A DNA stretch of 64,000 nucleotides from Eretmocerus hayati (lineage: Eukaryota > Arthropoda > Insecta > Hymenoptera > Aphelinidae). This document shows, piece by piece, positions 9,781 to 20,214 of this stretch. Position 1 is the stretch's first letter, and every line of letters starts with the position of its first letter. The stretch is taken from contig CM056742.1 of the NCBI GenBank assembly GCA_029851415.1, positions 192,406,814-192,470,813 on the forward strand. Reading direction: 5' to 3'. The notes beneath the pieces are model-generated. The model did not search any database. It was not told the DNA's origin and saw only the letters and a program-made list of their open reading frames with translations. The translations under genes were made by a program, and so were the position numbers.

Positions 9781-9886
9781 GCATCCAGATATCAAATGTG
9801 AGAATCACCCAGTGGAGGATTTACAAAAAGTTTTCAACTCAACGTGTTACAACCGTTCCAGAAAGATTAACAAAATCAAAACTACA
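9781..9886 (+). other. Block A exon-like module m9 (106 bp)
   Basis: Begins after catcccacAG and ends before GTAAGA at 9887. It is unrelated in sequence to m1-m8 but has the same length and the same edges in all three blocks. It could be a downstream exon of the plus-strand transcription unit. Confidence 0.4.
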
Positions 9887-10305
9887 GTAAGATGACATGG
9901 ATCCAAGCACAAGAGAATGACAAAAATCACATAAAACAAGGGAATCCATAACACCTCTGGAATCGAATCAACTTCCGAAGACATCAAATGTGAGTTTCAT
10001 GTATCAACCCGTGTCACTCCTTATACTAAAATATGTATAGAATTTTAATTAGATATAGCTCTATGGAAATTTTTCGAATATCATGATTCTATGAAATCGT
10101 CGTCAGAACATTAGATCGATTAGTTTTTCAGAGAACGTAAGCACATAATAGCCTTTACTTCTTTACTAAATTGGTATGCATGGTATCTCACAAATGTATC
10201 CTTGATCTTACAATTTAATTTGAGGCTAATTTTAATTACGAAAAAAATCAAATCATCTTCGTCACACATCTCAACAAATGATTCCCAACAATACACATCT
10301 CTTAC

Positions 10306-10614
10306 ATATCCAAGTGCAATCGAATACATTTACAAGTTGTAACAGGACTTTATGATGCCATGGCTCACATAGAGATCGAGACTATCATCTCTGAGATCGA
10401 CATACTACAATCTCCTGTTGCCAAGCTGCTGTAAATGTAGGGTATTCTTCCAAAAAAACAACACAACACACTTACACCACTCTTCGGAAACATGTTGTTG
10501 GATTTCCTCTGATCTGAGCGCCGCTTTGGTCCCGACACCGGTAAACCAAATCGACGGGTCAGTCTCATCTGATCATGTCTCCTTCAACCTCTGTGATGGA
10601 GAGTTACATTTACA
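10306..10614 (-). other. Block A minus-strand exon-like module d0 (309 bp)
   Basis: Read on the minus strand: acceptor tttCAG just before 10614 and donor GTAAGAGAT after 10306. It shares the central frame MRLTRRFGLPVSGPKRRSD with the d1 modules, then diverges. The stretch between m9 and this module (9887-10305) is AT-rich and otherwise empty, so the plus and minus arrays converge here. Confidence 0.45.
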
Positions 10615-11558
10615 CTGAAACGATATACACGGACCGATTCACACTCAATTCCACTCCATATCACACAACGAAGATGATAGATCGATATTTCTGTTCATTT
10701 CAATAAAACCTTCCGCAAATATCACCAGTGGTTATAAAAATATAGATCAAGGTATTGTTAAAATTGGTGCGTTCCTAGAATCGTATATCAAATATCCATA
10801 ATTTCATTTATATATTCGTTTGTTATCGAATATGATTGAGGATTATCATTGATCAATGTAGTGACTCCCATATACGTTTCTCAATATTCAATCTTTTGTT
10901 ATGACAATTCTCATTCAATTTGTACGATGACTCAATTTTATCAACAAAACGGCAACATACGCCTCCCATACGATTGTATATCATTACTCCCTCTATTATA
11001 AGTAATCAGGATGTAAGCCTATAATTGTAATAATGTATGATGAAACTTTTGTTTAGAATATCACGTTCCATACTCTATATGTAAATATGTTCAATATGGA
11101 TTGTATCAATATCTGAATCTCCTGAAACTCGATAAATAAAATCAAATGGTTGGGGAAATTGCCCCAACCATCCCTGTGTCGATTCATTTACTATAGGATA
11201 AGCATTCGAAAGGAATACAACTCATTAAGCGATATTTTTGTACAATCTTCAATTGTACATTCTTTCAATCTCGAGTTAAAACATATGCTATTCATTATGA
11301 AATTCATACGAATTTTCAAAAGGAGCATAACTGACTTTTTTAATATATTGAAGAATTTTGAGTACTGATTCCAGCTCATCTTGAATCAATTTCAAATCAT
11401 TCAGAGAAACATATATGAATTCACTATCACTTAACAAGATGAAATCATCGTCCCAATTTCATCAAAGAGTAAATGCATTCAAGTAACCTTCTTTAACAGG
11501 ATCCAATTCAAAACTTTGCTGATTACATATCGATTCAACTCATCCTCGTCATACTTAC

Positions 11559-11843
11559 TCAAAACTACCACACCACACTTTTACGAGTTGCAACAGCACA
11601 TAATGTCTTGGCTCATATGGGAGTTGGGTTTCTCATTCCCGAGTGCGACAGAGTGTGACTCCCTGTTGCCCAGCTATTGTCAAACAACAACACAATACTA
11701 ACGCGACTCTTCGGAAGCATGTTGCTGGATTTCCTCTGATCTGAGCGCCGCTTTGGTCCCGACACTGGTAAACCAAATCGACGGGTCAGTCTCATCGGAT
11801 CATGTCTCCTCCAACCTCTGTGATGAAGAGTTACAATTCCACT
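11559..11843 (-). other. Block A minus-strand exon-like module d1 (285 bp)
   Basis: Minus-strand acceptor atgttCAG before 11843 and a strong donor GTAAGTATG after 11559. From the acceptor in phase 0 the frame reads SGIVTLHHRGWRRHDPMRLT and continues to about 76 codons, ending in TGA about 55 nt before the donor. The peptide is basic and not recognised. A competing plus-strand frame (VPTLVNQIDGSVSSDH) overlaps, but the splice motifs favour minus. Confidence 0.45.
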
Positions 11844-12582
11844 CTGAACATAAAACACTCCCCAGTTTCAACTCAATTCCACATCATAAACACAAAACGA
11901 GGATGATGAATATCGAGGTCATTCCATCCAATCAAAGACTTCTCAAAAATTCAAATCTTGCGACATAAATGCTCAATATGAAAACAAAGAACTTTCCTGA
12001 TGAATGAATTCCCAATAATTAATCTTAATGACTGCGCAGCAAAAACCGTCACAATGCATCAATTCAATTCTTCCCTCACGATTGCATCAAGCGAGTGATA
12101 TTGGATTCATTCACAAAAGTCATTTCTAATACTCTATACGATACCGTTCCTCAATGTCAATTATCTATCCCTAAATCTCATGAAAATTATTTAAATCATA
12201 AACTGGTCCAGAGAATTCTCTCAACCACTCCCCAATATAAAATGACGCCCTCTAATGTAAGCATACAATCTTTAATTGAACATTCTTTCAATCTCAAGTC
12301 AGAAAATATTCTAATCATCATTAGATTTCTACAAATTTCCAGAAAGGGCATAACTGAATTTTTGAATAGATTGGGAAATTTTAAAAACCGATTCCAGTTC
12401 AAATTGAATCAAATTACGAATCATTTGGAAAAATAAATATGAATCCACTATCACTTGACAAAATAAAGTCATTGTCCCAATTTCATCAAAAAGTAAATAC
12501 ATTCACGTGATTTTTATCAACAGAATCCAATTCAAAGCTTTTCTGATGAGAAATATATTCAACTCATCCTCGTCATACTCAC

Positions 12583-12867
12583 TCGAAAATACCACACCAC
12601 ACTTTTACGAGTTGCAACAGCACATGATGCCTTGGCTCATATGGGAGTTGGGTTTCTCATTCCCGAGTGCGACAGAGTGTGACTCCTTGTTGCTCAGCTA
12701 TTGTAAAACGACGACACAATACTAACGCCACTCTTCGGAAGCATGTTGCTGGATTTCCTCTGATCTGAGCGCCGCTTTGGTCCCGACACTGGTAAACCAA
12801 ATCGACGGGTCAGTCTCATCGGATCATGTCTCCTCCAACCTCTGTGATGAAGAGTTACAGTTCCACT
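12583..12867 (-). other. Block A minus-strand exon-like module d1, second copy
   Basis: Exactly 1024 bp from the previous copy. Acceptor atgttCAG and donor GTGAGTATG are intact. The phase-0 frame stops earlier, after SIVSSFYNS, because of a substitution creating TGA. Confidence 0.45.
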
Positions 12868-13606
12868 CTGAACATAAAACACTCCCCAGTTTCAACTCAA
12901 TTCCACATCATAAACACAAAACGAGGATGATGAATATCGAGGTCATTCCATCCAATCAAAGACTTCTCAAAAATTCAAATCTTGCGACATAAATGCTCAA
13001 TATGAAAACAAAGAACTTTCCTGATGAATGAATTCCCAATAATTAATCTTAATGACTGCGTAGCAAAAAGCATCACAATGCATCAATTCAATTCTTCCCT
13101 CACGATTGCATCAAGCGAGTGATATTGGATTCATTCACAAAAGTCATTTCTAATACTCTATACGATACCGTTCCTCAATGTCAATTATCTATCCCTAAAT
13201 CTCATGAAAATTACTTAAATCATAAACTGGTCCAGAGAATTCTCTCAACCACTCCCTAATATAAAATGACGCCCTCTAATGTAAGCATACAATCTTTAAT
13301 TGAACATTCTTTCAATCTCAAGTCAGAAAATATTCTAATCATCATTAGATTTCTACAAATTTCCATAAAGGGCATAACTGAATTTTTGAATAGATTGGGA
13401 AATTTTAAAAACCGATTCCAGTTCAAATTGAATCAAATTACGAATCATTTGGAAAAATAAATATGAATCCACTATCACTTGACAAAATAAAGTCATTGTC
13501 CCAATTTCATCAAAAAATAAATACATTCACGTGATTTTTATCAACAGGATCCAATTCAAAGCTTTTCTGATGAGAAATATATTCAACTCATCCTCGTCAT
13601 ACTCAC

Positions 13607-13891
13607 TCGAAAATACCACACCACACTTTTACGAGTTGCAACAGCACATGATGCCTTGGCTCATATGGGAGTTGGGTTTCTCATTCCCGAGTGCGACAGA
13701 GTGTGACTCCTTGTTGCTCAGCTATTGTAAAACGACAACACAATACTAACGCCACTCTTCGGAAGCATGTTGCTGGATTTCCTCTGATCTGAGCACCGCT
13801 TTGGTCCCGACACTGGTAAACCAAATCGACGGGTCAGTCTCATCGGATCATGTCTCCTTCAACCTCTGTGATGAAGAGTTACATTTTCACT
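13607..13891 (-). other. Block A minus-strand exon-like module d1, third copy
   Basis: Again 1024 bp further, with acceptor atgttCAG and donor GTGAGTATG. As the rightmost module it would be the first d1 exon transcribed on the minus strand. Confidence 0.45.
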
Positions 13892-14310
13892 CTGAACATA
13901 AAACACTCCCCAGTTTCAACTCAATTTCACATCATAAACACAAAACGAGGATGATGAATACCGTGGTCATTCCATCCAATCAGAGACTTCTCAAAAATTC
14001 AAATCTTGCGACATAAATGCTCAATATGAAAACAAAGAACTTTCCTGATGAATGAATTCCCAATAATTAATCTTGATGATAGCGTAGCAAAAACCATAAC
14101 AATCCATCAATTCAATTGTCCCCTCACGATTGCATCAAGCGAGTGATATTGGATTCATTTACAAAAGTCATTTCTAATACTCTATACGATACCGTTCCTC
14201 AATGTCAATTATCTATCCCTAAAACTTATGAAAAGCACTTGAATCATAAACTGATCAAAAGAATCCTCTCAACCACTCCCCCATATGAAATGACGTCCTC
14301 TAATATCAGC

Positions 14311-15273
14311 ATGCGAGATAAACGTGAACCGCTTCTCTTTTCATATTTTCATAAGTTCGAATTTCAAAAGAACGTTTAATTTCTCCTCCAAATAGAAATA
14401 AATTCAAAAACTCCAAAGTATTACGTAGGTTCACACTCGGTATGAGTAGAAATGCGAAAATGATCATCTTCAAAGTCAAATAAAAAATTCCTCGAATTCA
14501 TTCAAAAAAGTTTCAAAAATTTGAAATCCATTCGTATGTATCATATATTCAAAATCAACGAAATAACAACCTCTCGATCTTTAACATTCCATCACTTTGT
14601 CAGTACGATTCGACTTCATCGTCACTCTATCACTTATTTCATTCGAAATCAACCAATACTCATGCGGATCGATCCATCTCTAACAAAAAATTAAAATGAA
14701 AACCATGAAATAAAGCTAACTCGAACACCAAAATTAATTCACATCTGAAAGTGAGGCGGCCTTGTCAACCGTAAAAAGTTACTCGGCTACCTTCGATGTT
14801 GAAAATGGCGGTGTCTCGAATTTTCTAATACGCTTCACTAAAATACGCCATAAAATGACTCCCAGCATGCTTTTAATACGAAAATAGATAAACGAAACAC
14901 ATAAAAATCGATTGCTCCTAACCTCCGCCAACGGATTCGGAAGCTTGGGCAGTGTTCGAAAGGGCTCCGTGAGACCGATCAGCGACCGTCTCCACGGCAA
15001 GAATTAGCAGCAAATCGAATATATAATATCAACGTATAAATACATATGAACTAAATCGGAAATACATATAAAAAACTCAAAAATACGTCAAAAATACGTG
15101 AACGACACTCAAACACGTGTTCTATACATCGCGGAAAAATCTAGGGACATTTGACCTGGTCTAGGGACTTTTCGTGCCGTCAAGTTGGCAACACTGATTC
15201 GATTTTATGTTGGCAACCCTGATATAGGGATTCCGTGGGGGAATAGGCACCTTGTGTCTCTTAATATAATAAT
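14311..15273 (-). other. Right-end segment of block A
   Basis: Conserved in all blocks. On the minus strand it has an acceptor-like ctcactttcAG at 14745-14746. Upstream of that lies a 73-codon frame (14779-15000) without recognised domain and with a poor donor (GTTAGG). The outer 140 bp contain the paired words gttggcaac / gttgccaac and the doublet ctagggac. If transcription of the minus modules starts inside the block, its promoter should lie here. No clear TATA-box placement can be defended. Confidence 0.35.
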
Positions 15274-16063
15274 TTCAAGACTTTGAAAATGATTGATGGT
15301 AAAAGTTGATCGTGACGTATAGATTAGAGCTAAGCCGTGGAGGAAATTATGAAGAATCTCTAAAATTAGCACTCTAGATTATTTCTTTCTCAAAAGGAGG
15401 TACTAGTCTAAGGAGAATAATGCGACGAAGAACGTCGGAAAAGGTTGACTTATCGGAGTAGTCATTTTTTAGTTTCAGGATCAAAAAGGGCTTCACATGG
15501 GCTTCTTAGGGGGCTCAGGCCCACAGGCTTGGAACAAAAAATCTGGAAATTTTCTTTCGATACTATTTACGCAAAATTTAAGCGAAAGATTCCGTTTTTG
15601 AATTTTCTGCAGATCCTTTGGGTGTCGGTATTGTCCAGTTTGTTTCAGAAATACTCATGTTGTCATTGTGGAAAATTTTACAGAACTGCAGCACCATGGG
15701 GAGCAATACCTTAGGAAAATGATGAAATTTGCTTTGTGTTTGTTATATCCAATCTGTACGAACCAATTTTTCCTGATTTTTCAAATTTTCTTGGGGTCCA
15801 CAAAAGGCTCATCTCACCATGTTTTTTTGTCAAATCATTGACACGATCTCTTTTTCACAGTCGCACATCGCTTAGTTCCGATCTAAACTTTGAAAGTCAA
15901 ATTGTCATGAGGTGGAACTGAAAGTTCAGCATATCAAGTGGATGTGTTGGTCACACAAGCTTGAAATATTGACGAATATGTACGCTGTGCTTCAATTATA
16001 TTCAATCAAACAACACTGAATTTTGAATGAGCCATTCCAATTTTCAACGTTTCAACTGATGGT
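15274..16063. other. Stretch without supported features
   Basis: Unique-looking AT-rich DNA between block A and the foldback at 16.06 kb. Short open frames at 15445-15714 and 15736-15921 have no recognisable content. Confidence 0.5.
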
Positions 16064-16725
16064 ACTACTGTACCTAAAATAAATAAATCATCTGAAATGA
16101 CTCAAGGATTTGGTAAATTTGAAGTGACTCATTTAAGGGACGATAAAAATGAATCATTCGTAATGACTCGACTCAAATAACTCATGTGAAATGAATCCTT
16201 TGAAAAATATGTTTGAAACTAACAAGGAGAGTCCGGAGTCTCCGGGTCCTGGAATCTCACCAAAATTTTTTCACAGTTTTAAACCACCTAGAATATGAAG
16301 AATCTAAAGCAACTCTGTCAAATGGGCCTTCTGTTCTGAGCTACAGCCAGAAACGTCAACATTGCTAGTATATCTATATATATCACTTTTTAACATGGGC
16401 CTATATGGACAATGCTAATGTCATAGGCTGTAGCTCTGAACGGGAGGCCCATTTGACAGAGTTGCTTTGGTTTCTTCATATTCTAGGTGATACGAGAATG
16501 TAAAAAAATTTTGGTGAGATTTCAGGATCCGGAGACTCCGGACTCCCCTTGTAAGTATTGTACGCCCTGAAATGTAGAAAGGAATACTGAATTGAACATT
16601 GATTTTTGGAATTTTTTTCAAGTTCCCCTAATGAGTCATTTCAAATGACTCATTTCTATCGCTCCTCAAATGAGTCATTTCAAATATCTCAAATCCCTGA
16701 GTCATAAATTTTAGGTATGATACTT
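16064..16725. repeat. Outer foldback with repeated TGASTCA heptamers
   Basis: The edges gtacctaaaat... and ...attttaggtatgatac pair, as do the aaatgactca / tgagtcattt words inside. Perfect TGACTCA or TGAGTCA occurs at 16098, 16125, 16632, 16646, 16671 and 16698. A separate element (16223-16551) sits in the middle. Confidence 0.6.
16223..16551. mobile_element. 329-bp foldback MITE, PIF/Harbinger-like
   Basis: Terminal inverted repeats CAAGGAGAGTCCGGAGTC and, from the other end, CAAGGGGAGTCCGGAGTC extend with few mismatches for about 50 bp. Pairing then resumes to the centre (aaagcaactctgtcaaatgg). TAA flanks both ends (16220-16222 and 16552-16554), the TWA duplication expected of PIF/Harbinger. 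No transposase. Confidence 0.65.
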
Positions 16726-17056
16726 CTTAAGAATATCTTATCATACTTTAGTTTTACGAAGAAAGCACTTTCTTTCAAACGAGATCGGGATCCTGCATTT
16801 TCATCAGTCTACTCATGTTCCGTCGCTCACAGCTCTCCATTAGCTAGAACCTATAAACTTTTACCATCAAAGGTTCATAATCGGATTCAGAAGTGAAATC
16901 ATGTAACTTCGAGGATCATTGAAAGATCACTTGAATTATGACGAAAAAAATGCGATCAATTTTATGCCCACATTTGGGTGTACTTCTAGGCTACAACTTT
17001 TCAGAAATATGCTCCGAAAGATCGTACTTAGGGCCATTCCCAGAAACTGCGGATTT

Positions 17057-17067
17057 GGGGGGGGGGG
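17057..17067. repeat. G11 homopolymer
   Basis: Uninterrupted run of 11 G in otherwise AT-rich sequence. Confidence 0.9.
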
Positions 17068-17249
17068 CTCTGATTGAATCAAAACAATTTTTGTACCAAT
17101 TGCATATTGAACAAGAAGATAAAACTGCTCCCAAATCTTTTCATGGATCTCACAAGTTACACAATTCATTGAAATTTCCGAAATGCCCCATGCTGTAAGA
17201 GATCTTTTGATGAGAATTTCAACCTGTTTTTTATTCAATTAGCTTCGAT

Positions 17250-17480
17250 ATGAGGTTCAAGCCACAGACTTATCGAGTCAGTAATGCCAAAAAATTGATT
17301 CAAGAATCCGAGCCAATGGATGGCTGTGTTTTCTGTGGTGGCGGCGTTGATGAAGGAGAGACGTCTGATCCATGCATAGTCTGTCAGCGATTCTATCACT
17401 TTGCTTGTGCGACAGGGATAGGAATTCTATCAGAGATACATTGTCCTGTCTGCTTATCAGCTCAGAGAAGACGTATATGA
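17250..17480 (+). CDS. PHD-type zinc-finger ORF (76 codons), gene or element fragment
   Basis: From ATG 17250 the product has C26-x2-C29-x12-C42-x2-C45-x4-H50-x2-C53-x11-C65-x2-C68, the C4HC3 spacing of a PHD finger (last gap slightly short), with CIVCQRFYHFAC as the core. PHD fingers bind histone tails in chromatin proteins and also occur in proteins of several transposable elements, so its role is open. A good acceptor (pyrimidine run, caattag) ends 7 nt before the ATG. The ORF may therefore be a 3'-terminal exon of a longer gene, with translation entering from upstream. The C-terminus is basic (QRRRI) and ends at TGA 17478. No upstream exon is identified. Confidence 0.5.
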   Translation: MRFKPQTYRVSNAKKLIQESEPMDGCVFCGGGVDEGETSDPCIVCQRFYHFACATGIGILSEIHCPVCLSAQRRRI

Positions 17481-17507
17481 CTTTGAATTGTAACATTACT
17501 GACATGC

Positions 17508-17870
17508 ATGCTGTTAAGCGCTAATAACTGTAAGTTTACGAGGGAAAATTGCATGGTTGCGCGAACAAGCGCTTGCTATATTGTAGAATTGATACTTAGA
17601 TCACATTCAATATACAGATTTCCAAGTATGTACATTTTGCGTCCAAGAAGATATGTCGGAAACGAAAGAACTGTACCAAGAAAAGTGCCTACTGGATTAC
17701 ACGTCAGACATGATTTAATCTCAGCTTCGCGGAGGCGAATACAAGGATTATACTCAACTGATGACTACTTTTTCTTCAAGGAAGCAGAGTGGGCATTTCG
17801 CACATGTAATACCATTATTTTTGTCGCATCTCAACTGCAATCTATGAGTAAATCTCTCATTCGTCGATGA
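17508..17870 (+). CDS. Hypothetical 120-codon ORF after the PHD ORF
   Basis: Begins 28 nt after the PHD stop in a different frame. It is basic, with RPRRYVGNERTVPRKV and ISASRRRIQG segments; no domain recognised. Its length is above what is usual by chance in this DNA, and the proximity suggests the same transcript or element (perhaps across a frameshift). There is no direct support for translation. Confidence 0.2.
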   Translation: MLLSANNCKFTRENCMVARTSACYIVELILRSHSIYRFPSMYILRPRRYVGNERTVPRKVPTGLHVRHDLISASRRRIQGLYSTDDYFFFKEAEWAFRTCNTIIFVASQLQSMSKSLIRR

Positions 17871-18623
17871 ATGAATTAGGTATTCTCCTACAGAGTTAAA
17901 AAGATTCCGTGGTGTTCTGTCTGATATTCAACAAGTGATCAAATGACTATATCTTTTCTACACAGGTTCCTGCATCATGTTATTGACATGGGGCTCATAT
18001 TGAGTGAAATACTTGGTACAATCTTCAGCTCTCACCACACATTGGATTAAAATTCTCCAATGAGCGATTTAATTTAAAACACGATCTCTTGACTCGTGGG
18101 AGTCATGCTTACAGTAACATTTTATTGTACCTATTCATCTATTCCAAGACCCGTTACAGAGGAATCAGACATAATCTATGCATATCAATGATATATGATA
18201 GTTGCATGCTCAATTTCTTCAATAAGGCGCATCCCAGTTTAATGATACATTCCCAATGTAGTGAAATATTCTACGATATTTCATGAAATGAAATGAAACT
18301 ATTCCAAGCTAGAGGAGAAAGAGTGAAAAGAATGATTTTCCCATCCATAGGTGTTTGTTTTGATGCAACTTCTCCGATAAGAAAGAGTTCCGTGAAAAAA
18401 GTTCCTCCAGATTTGTTCTTGATATATTCGTTCGTATTAAGTTACTTGTTCTAATTTTTTTTATTGATAAGAAGATGTAATAAAATCGAGATTTCAAAAT
18501 TAGACCCAAAAGTTATCTAGATGTTGCTGTTTGAAGCAGTAACTCCAAAGAAGCATCTTTGCTTCAATGCTAAACACTAGATTATTCTTATTTCAAATAG
18601 GATATCTATCACAGGATCTTGGT
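17871..18623. other. Stretch without supported features
   Basis: AT-rich, with short open frames only on both strands. Nothing recognised. Confidence 0.5.
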
Positions 18624-18847
18624 TCAATTGAGTGATTGAATCTATCGTTTTTTCCTGCCAAATTTCTTTATTCAGCAGTTACAGGTGCGACGTTTCGATT
18701 GCTTGTTTTGCAACCCTTTTCCAGCTAATGTAACTTCATAATTTTAGCTTGAAAAGGGTTGCAAAACAAACAATCGAAACGTCACATCTATGAGTGCTGA
18801 ATAAAGAAATTTGGCAGGAAAAACCGATGGGTTCAATCACTCAACTG
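18624..18847. mobile_element. Foldback element, arms about 100 bp
   Basis: The left arm contains tttcctgccaaatttcttta and gaaaagggttgcaaaaca in complement; the right arm repeats them inverted (gaataaagaaatttggcagg). The loop is about 20 bp near 18735. There is no clear target duplication. It resembles a MITE. Confidence 0.7.
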
Positions 18848-19215
18848 GATTATTGGACCCAAAAAAATCCCCAGACTGTTGATTCCTGAAAATGACATGA
18901 GAGTTTTATATGCAACTCAGAGCGCAATAGAAATATTGAAGAAAGAATTGCTCTGGGTACGGAACTAAATGCTGATACAAGTCGAACAAGAACAAAGATC
19001 TCGCATCAAAGGTAATTCTTCAACACTATATCCACTCCCTGTACTCTTTGTAGGATTGCAAAGAATTACATTAGACTTGAAGACAAAGAGGTGCATTGTG
19101 TGACTTTTGCATCACTATTCGCTATACAAATCTTGCTGCCTAGACCTACCAAATACAAGTGGGTTGTAGCTTCTGATCCTTCTTGTGAGAACTTACTTAT
19201 ATGGAAATCAAAAAC

Positions 19216-19400
19216 TACCGTGCGTAAAGCACTGCTTTACGCACGGTATTTTTTGTTTACTTTACGCCCAGTCGATCGAAAAACGTATTTCGATACTCGG
19301 GCGTGAAGTTTTTTTGCTTTACTCGTGCTAATTTCGACCCTCGCCAGGGCTCGGGCAGAAAACAATCACTCGAAAAGCAAAACCAAACTTCCCTCCCTCG
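19216..19400. mobile_element. Hairpin element related to 3487-4020
   Basis: Starts with a perfect hairpin: accgtgcgtaaagc, loop act, gctttacgcacggt (19217-19247), with one extra T-A pair outside. It is followed by the ccctcgcc...gctcggg...gaaaac pattern also found near 3575. Probably another copy of the same GC-hairpin family. Confidence 0.5.
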
Positions 19401-19408
19401 AATCGAAA

Positions 19409-19745
19409 AAATACTATTATGACACTTTTTTGTTGCTCGTTTTTAGCTACAAAATAGCCCTCGAAAAACATGTGCAGTGCATGTAATCTACGTAAAATTG
19501 TTTAAACTTCCAAAATGTGATTGAAATTTTCGTTCAAGGTTACCCTGAAGAGCTACGTTTGAGTTTTTGACGAAAAGAGATTTTTCAAACTCAAAATCCT
19601 CTTTAGACGGCATATTGACCCCCGCAATCGATAGCTATATGGCACTGTAAGATCAAAAAAATATGTCATTGGGTCCTGAGCTACAAAATCTATGGATCAG
19701 AAAGATTTTATAAGTGAATCTGGGCCCAAGATATCGACCAAAACA
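19409..19745 (+). repeat. Left terminal inverted repeat (337 bp)
   Basis: Pairs with 22571-22910. Homology with the block C insertion begins immediately after it, at aaaatacgctgct. Confidence 0.75.
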
Positions 19746-20214
19746 AAATACGCTGCTGAAAGAGATTAGCACAATGCTCTCTTGGCGAAATCGTCTCAGA
19801 GAGTCACTCAAATTAATGAGAAATTTGAAAATCTGGTTCATATTCCAAAACCATCATTAGTTTTCCCACAAAATAGTTTCATTTTCCCTGGGGTCCAATA
19901 TATTTCAGTCGTCCCTCATGTCAAAAAATTTGATTCGTCGAGAAAAATATCGTTTAAATCATGTTTCAAGGAATCCTGAAAGAAGTTGGTATCAACAAAT
20001 GGATGTCAAGTGCCATGGATGTAATCTTTCAGAAAGATTTATGATTTATTTAGTAAGTGTTCTTGATGCATTTAGTTTGAAGAAGATTAAAATGGAGTTT
20101 TCGGTAGTTTGGTTTTTCGCAAAAAAACTCGTCTGATTATGTTAGAGAGGGCTTCAATCTAATTTGGTTTGAAGAATTTGATGGAGAATACGGGAAACTA
20201 TCTGTCTATTTCAT

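Larger units (their letters stand above)
11498..14310. repeat. 1024-bp tandem repeat, about 2.7 copies, block A only
   Basis: Units begin near the repeated tcaacaggatccaattc (about 11495, 12520 and 13543) and are almost identical. The third diverges after aatgacg near 14290. Blocks B and C have a single unit, so the expansion is private to A or was lost in the others. Confidence 0.8.
4031..15273 (-). mobile_element. Composite block A (about 11.2 kb), Helitron-like left edge
   Basis: First of three collinear copies. The left edge is CTAGCG preceded by A. Homology with block C continues through the right edge near 15261-15273 (ttaatataataat), after which flanks differ. Contents in order: foldback 4031-4414; partial module; eight plus-strand exon-like modules; a 106-bp module; four minus-strand exon-like modules in 1024-bp tandem units; and a right end with gttggcaac words. 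The minus-strand reading of the left edge ends in a GC quasi-palindrome then CTAG|T, as Helitron 3' ends do. The strand given assumes that orientation. No replicase or transposase is visible. A segmental duplication is the alternative. Confidence 0.6.

Noticed and set aside
11753..11968. Plus-strand 71-codon frame (VPTLVNQIDGSVSSDHV) repeated in d1 units
   Set aside because: Acceptor and donor motifs of these modules are on the minus strand; the plus frame crosses the module edge without a splice signal.
4031..15273. Block A as an LTR retrotransposon or virus-like insertion
   Set aside because: No long terminal direct repeats, no polymerase, integrase or capsid-like frame; the edges differ from each other.
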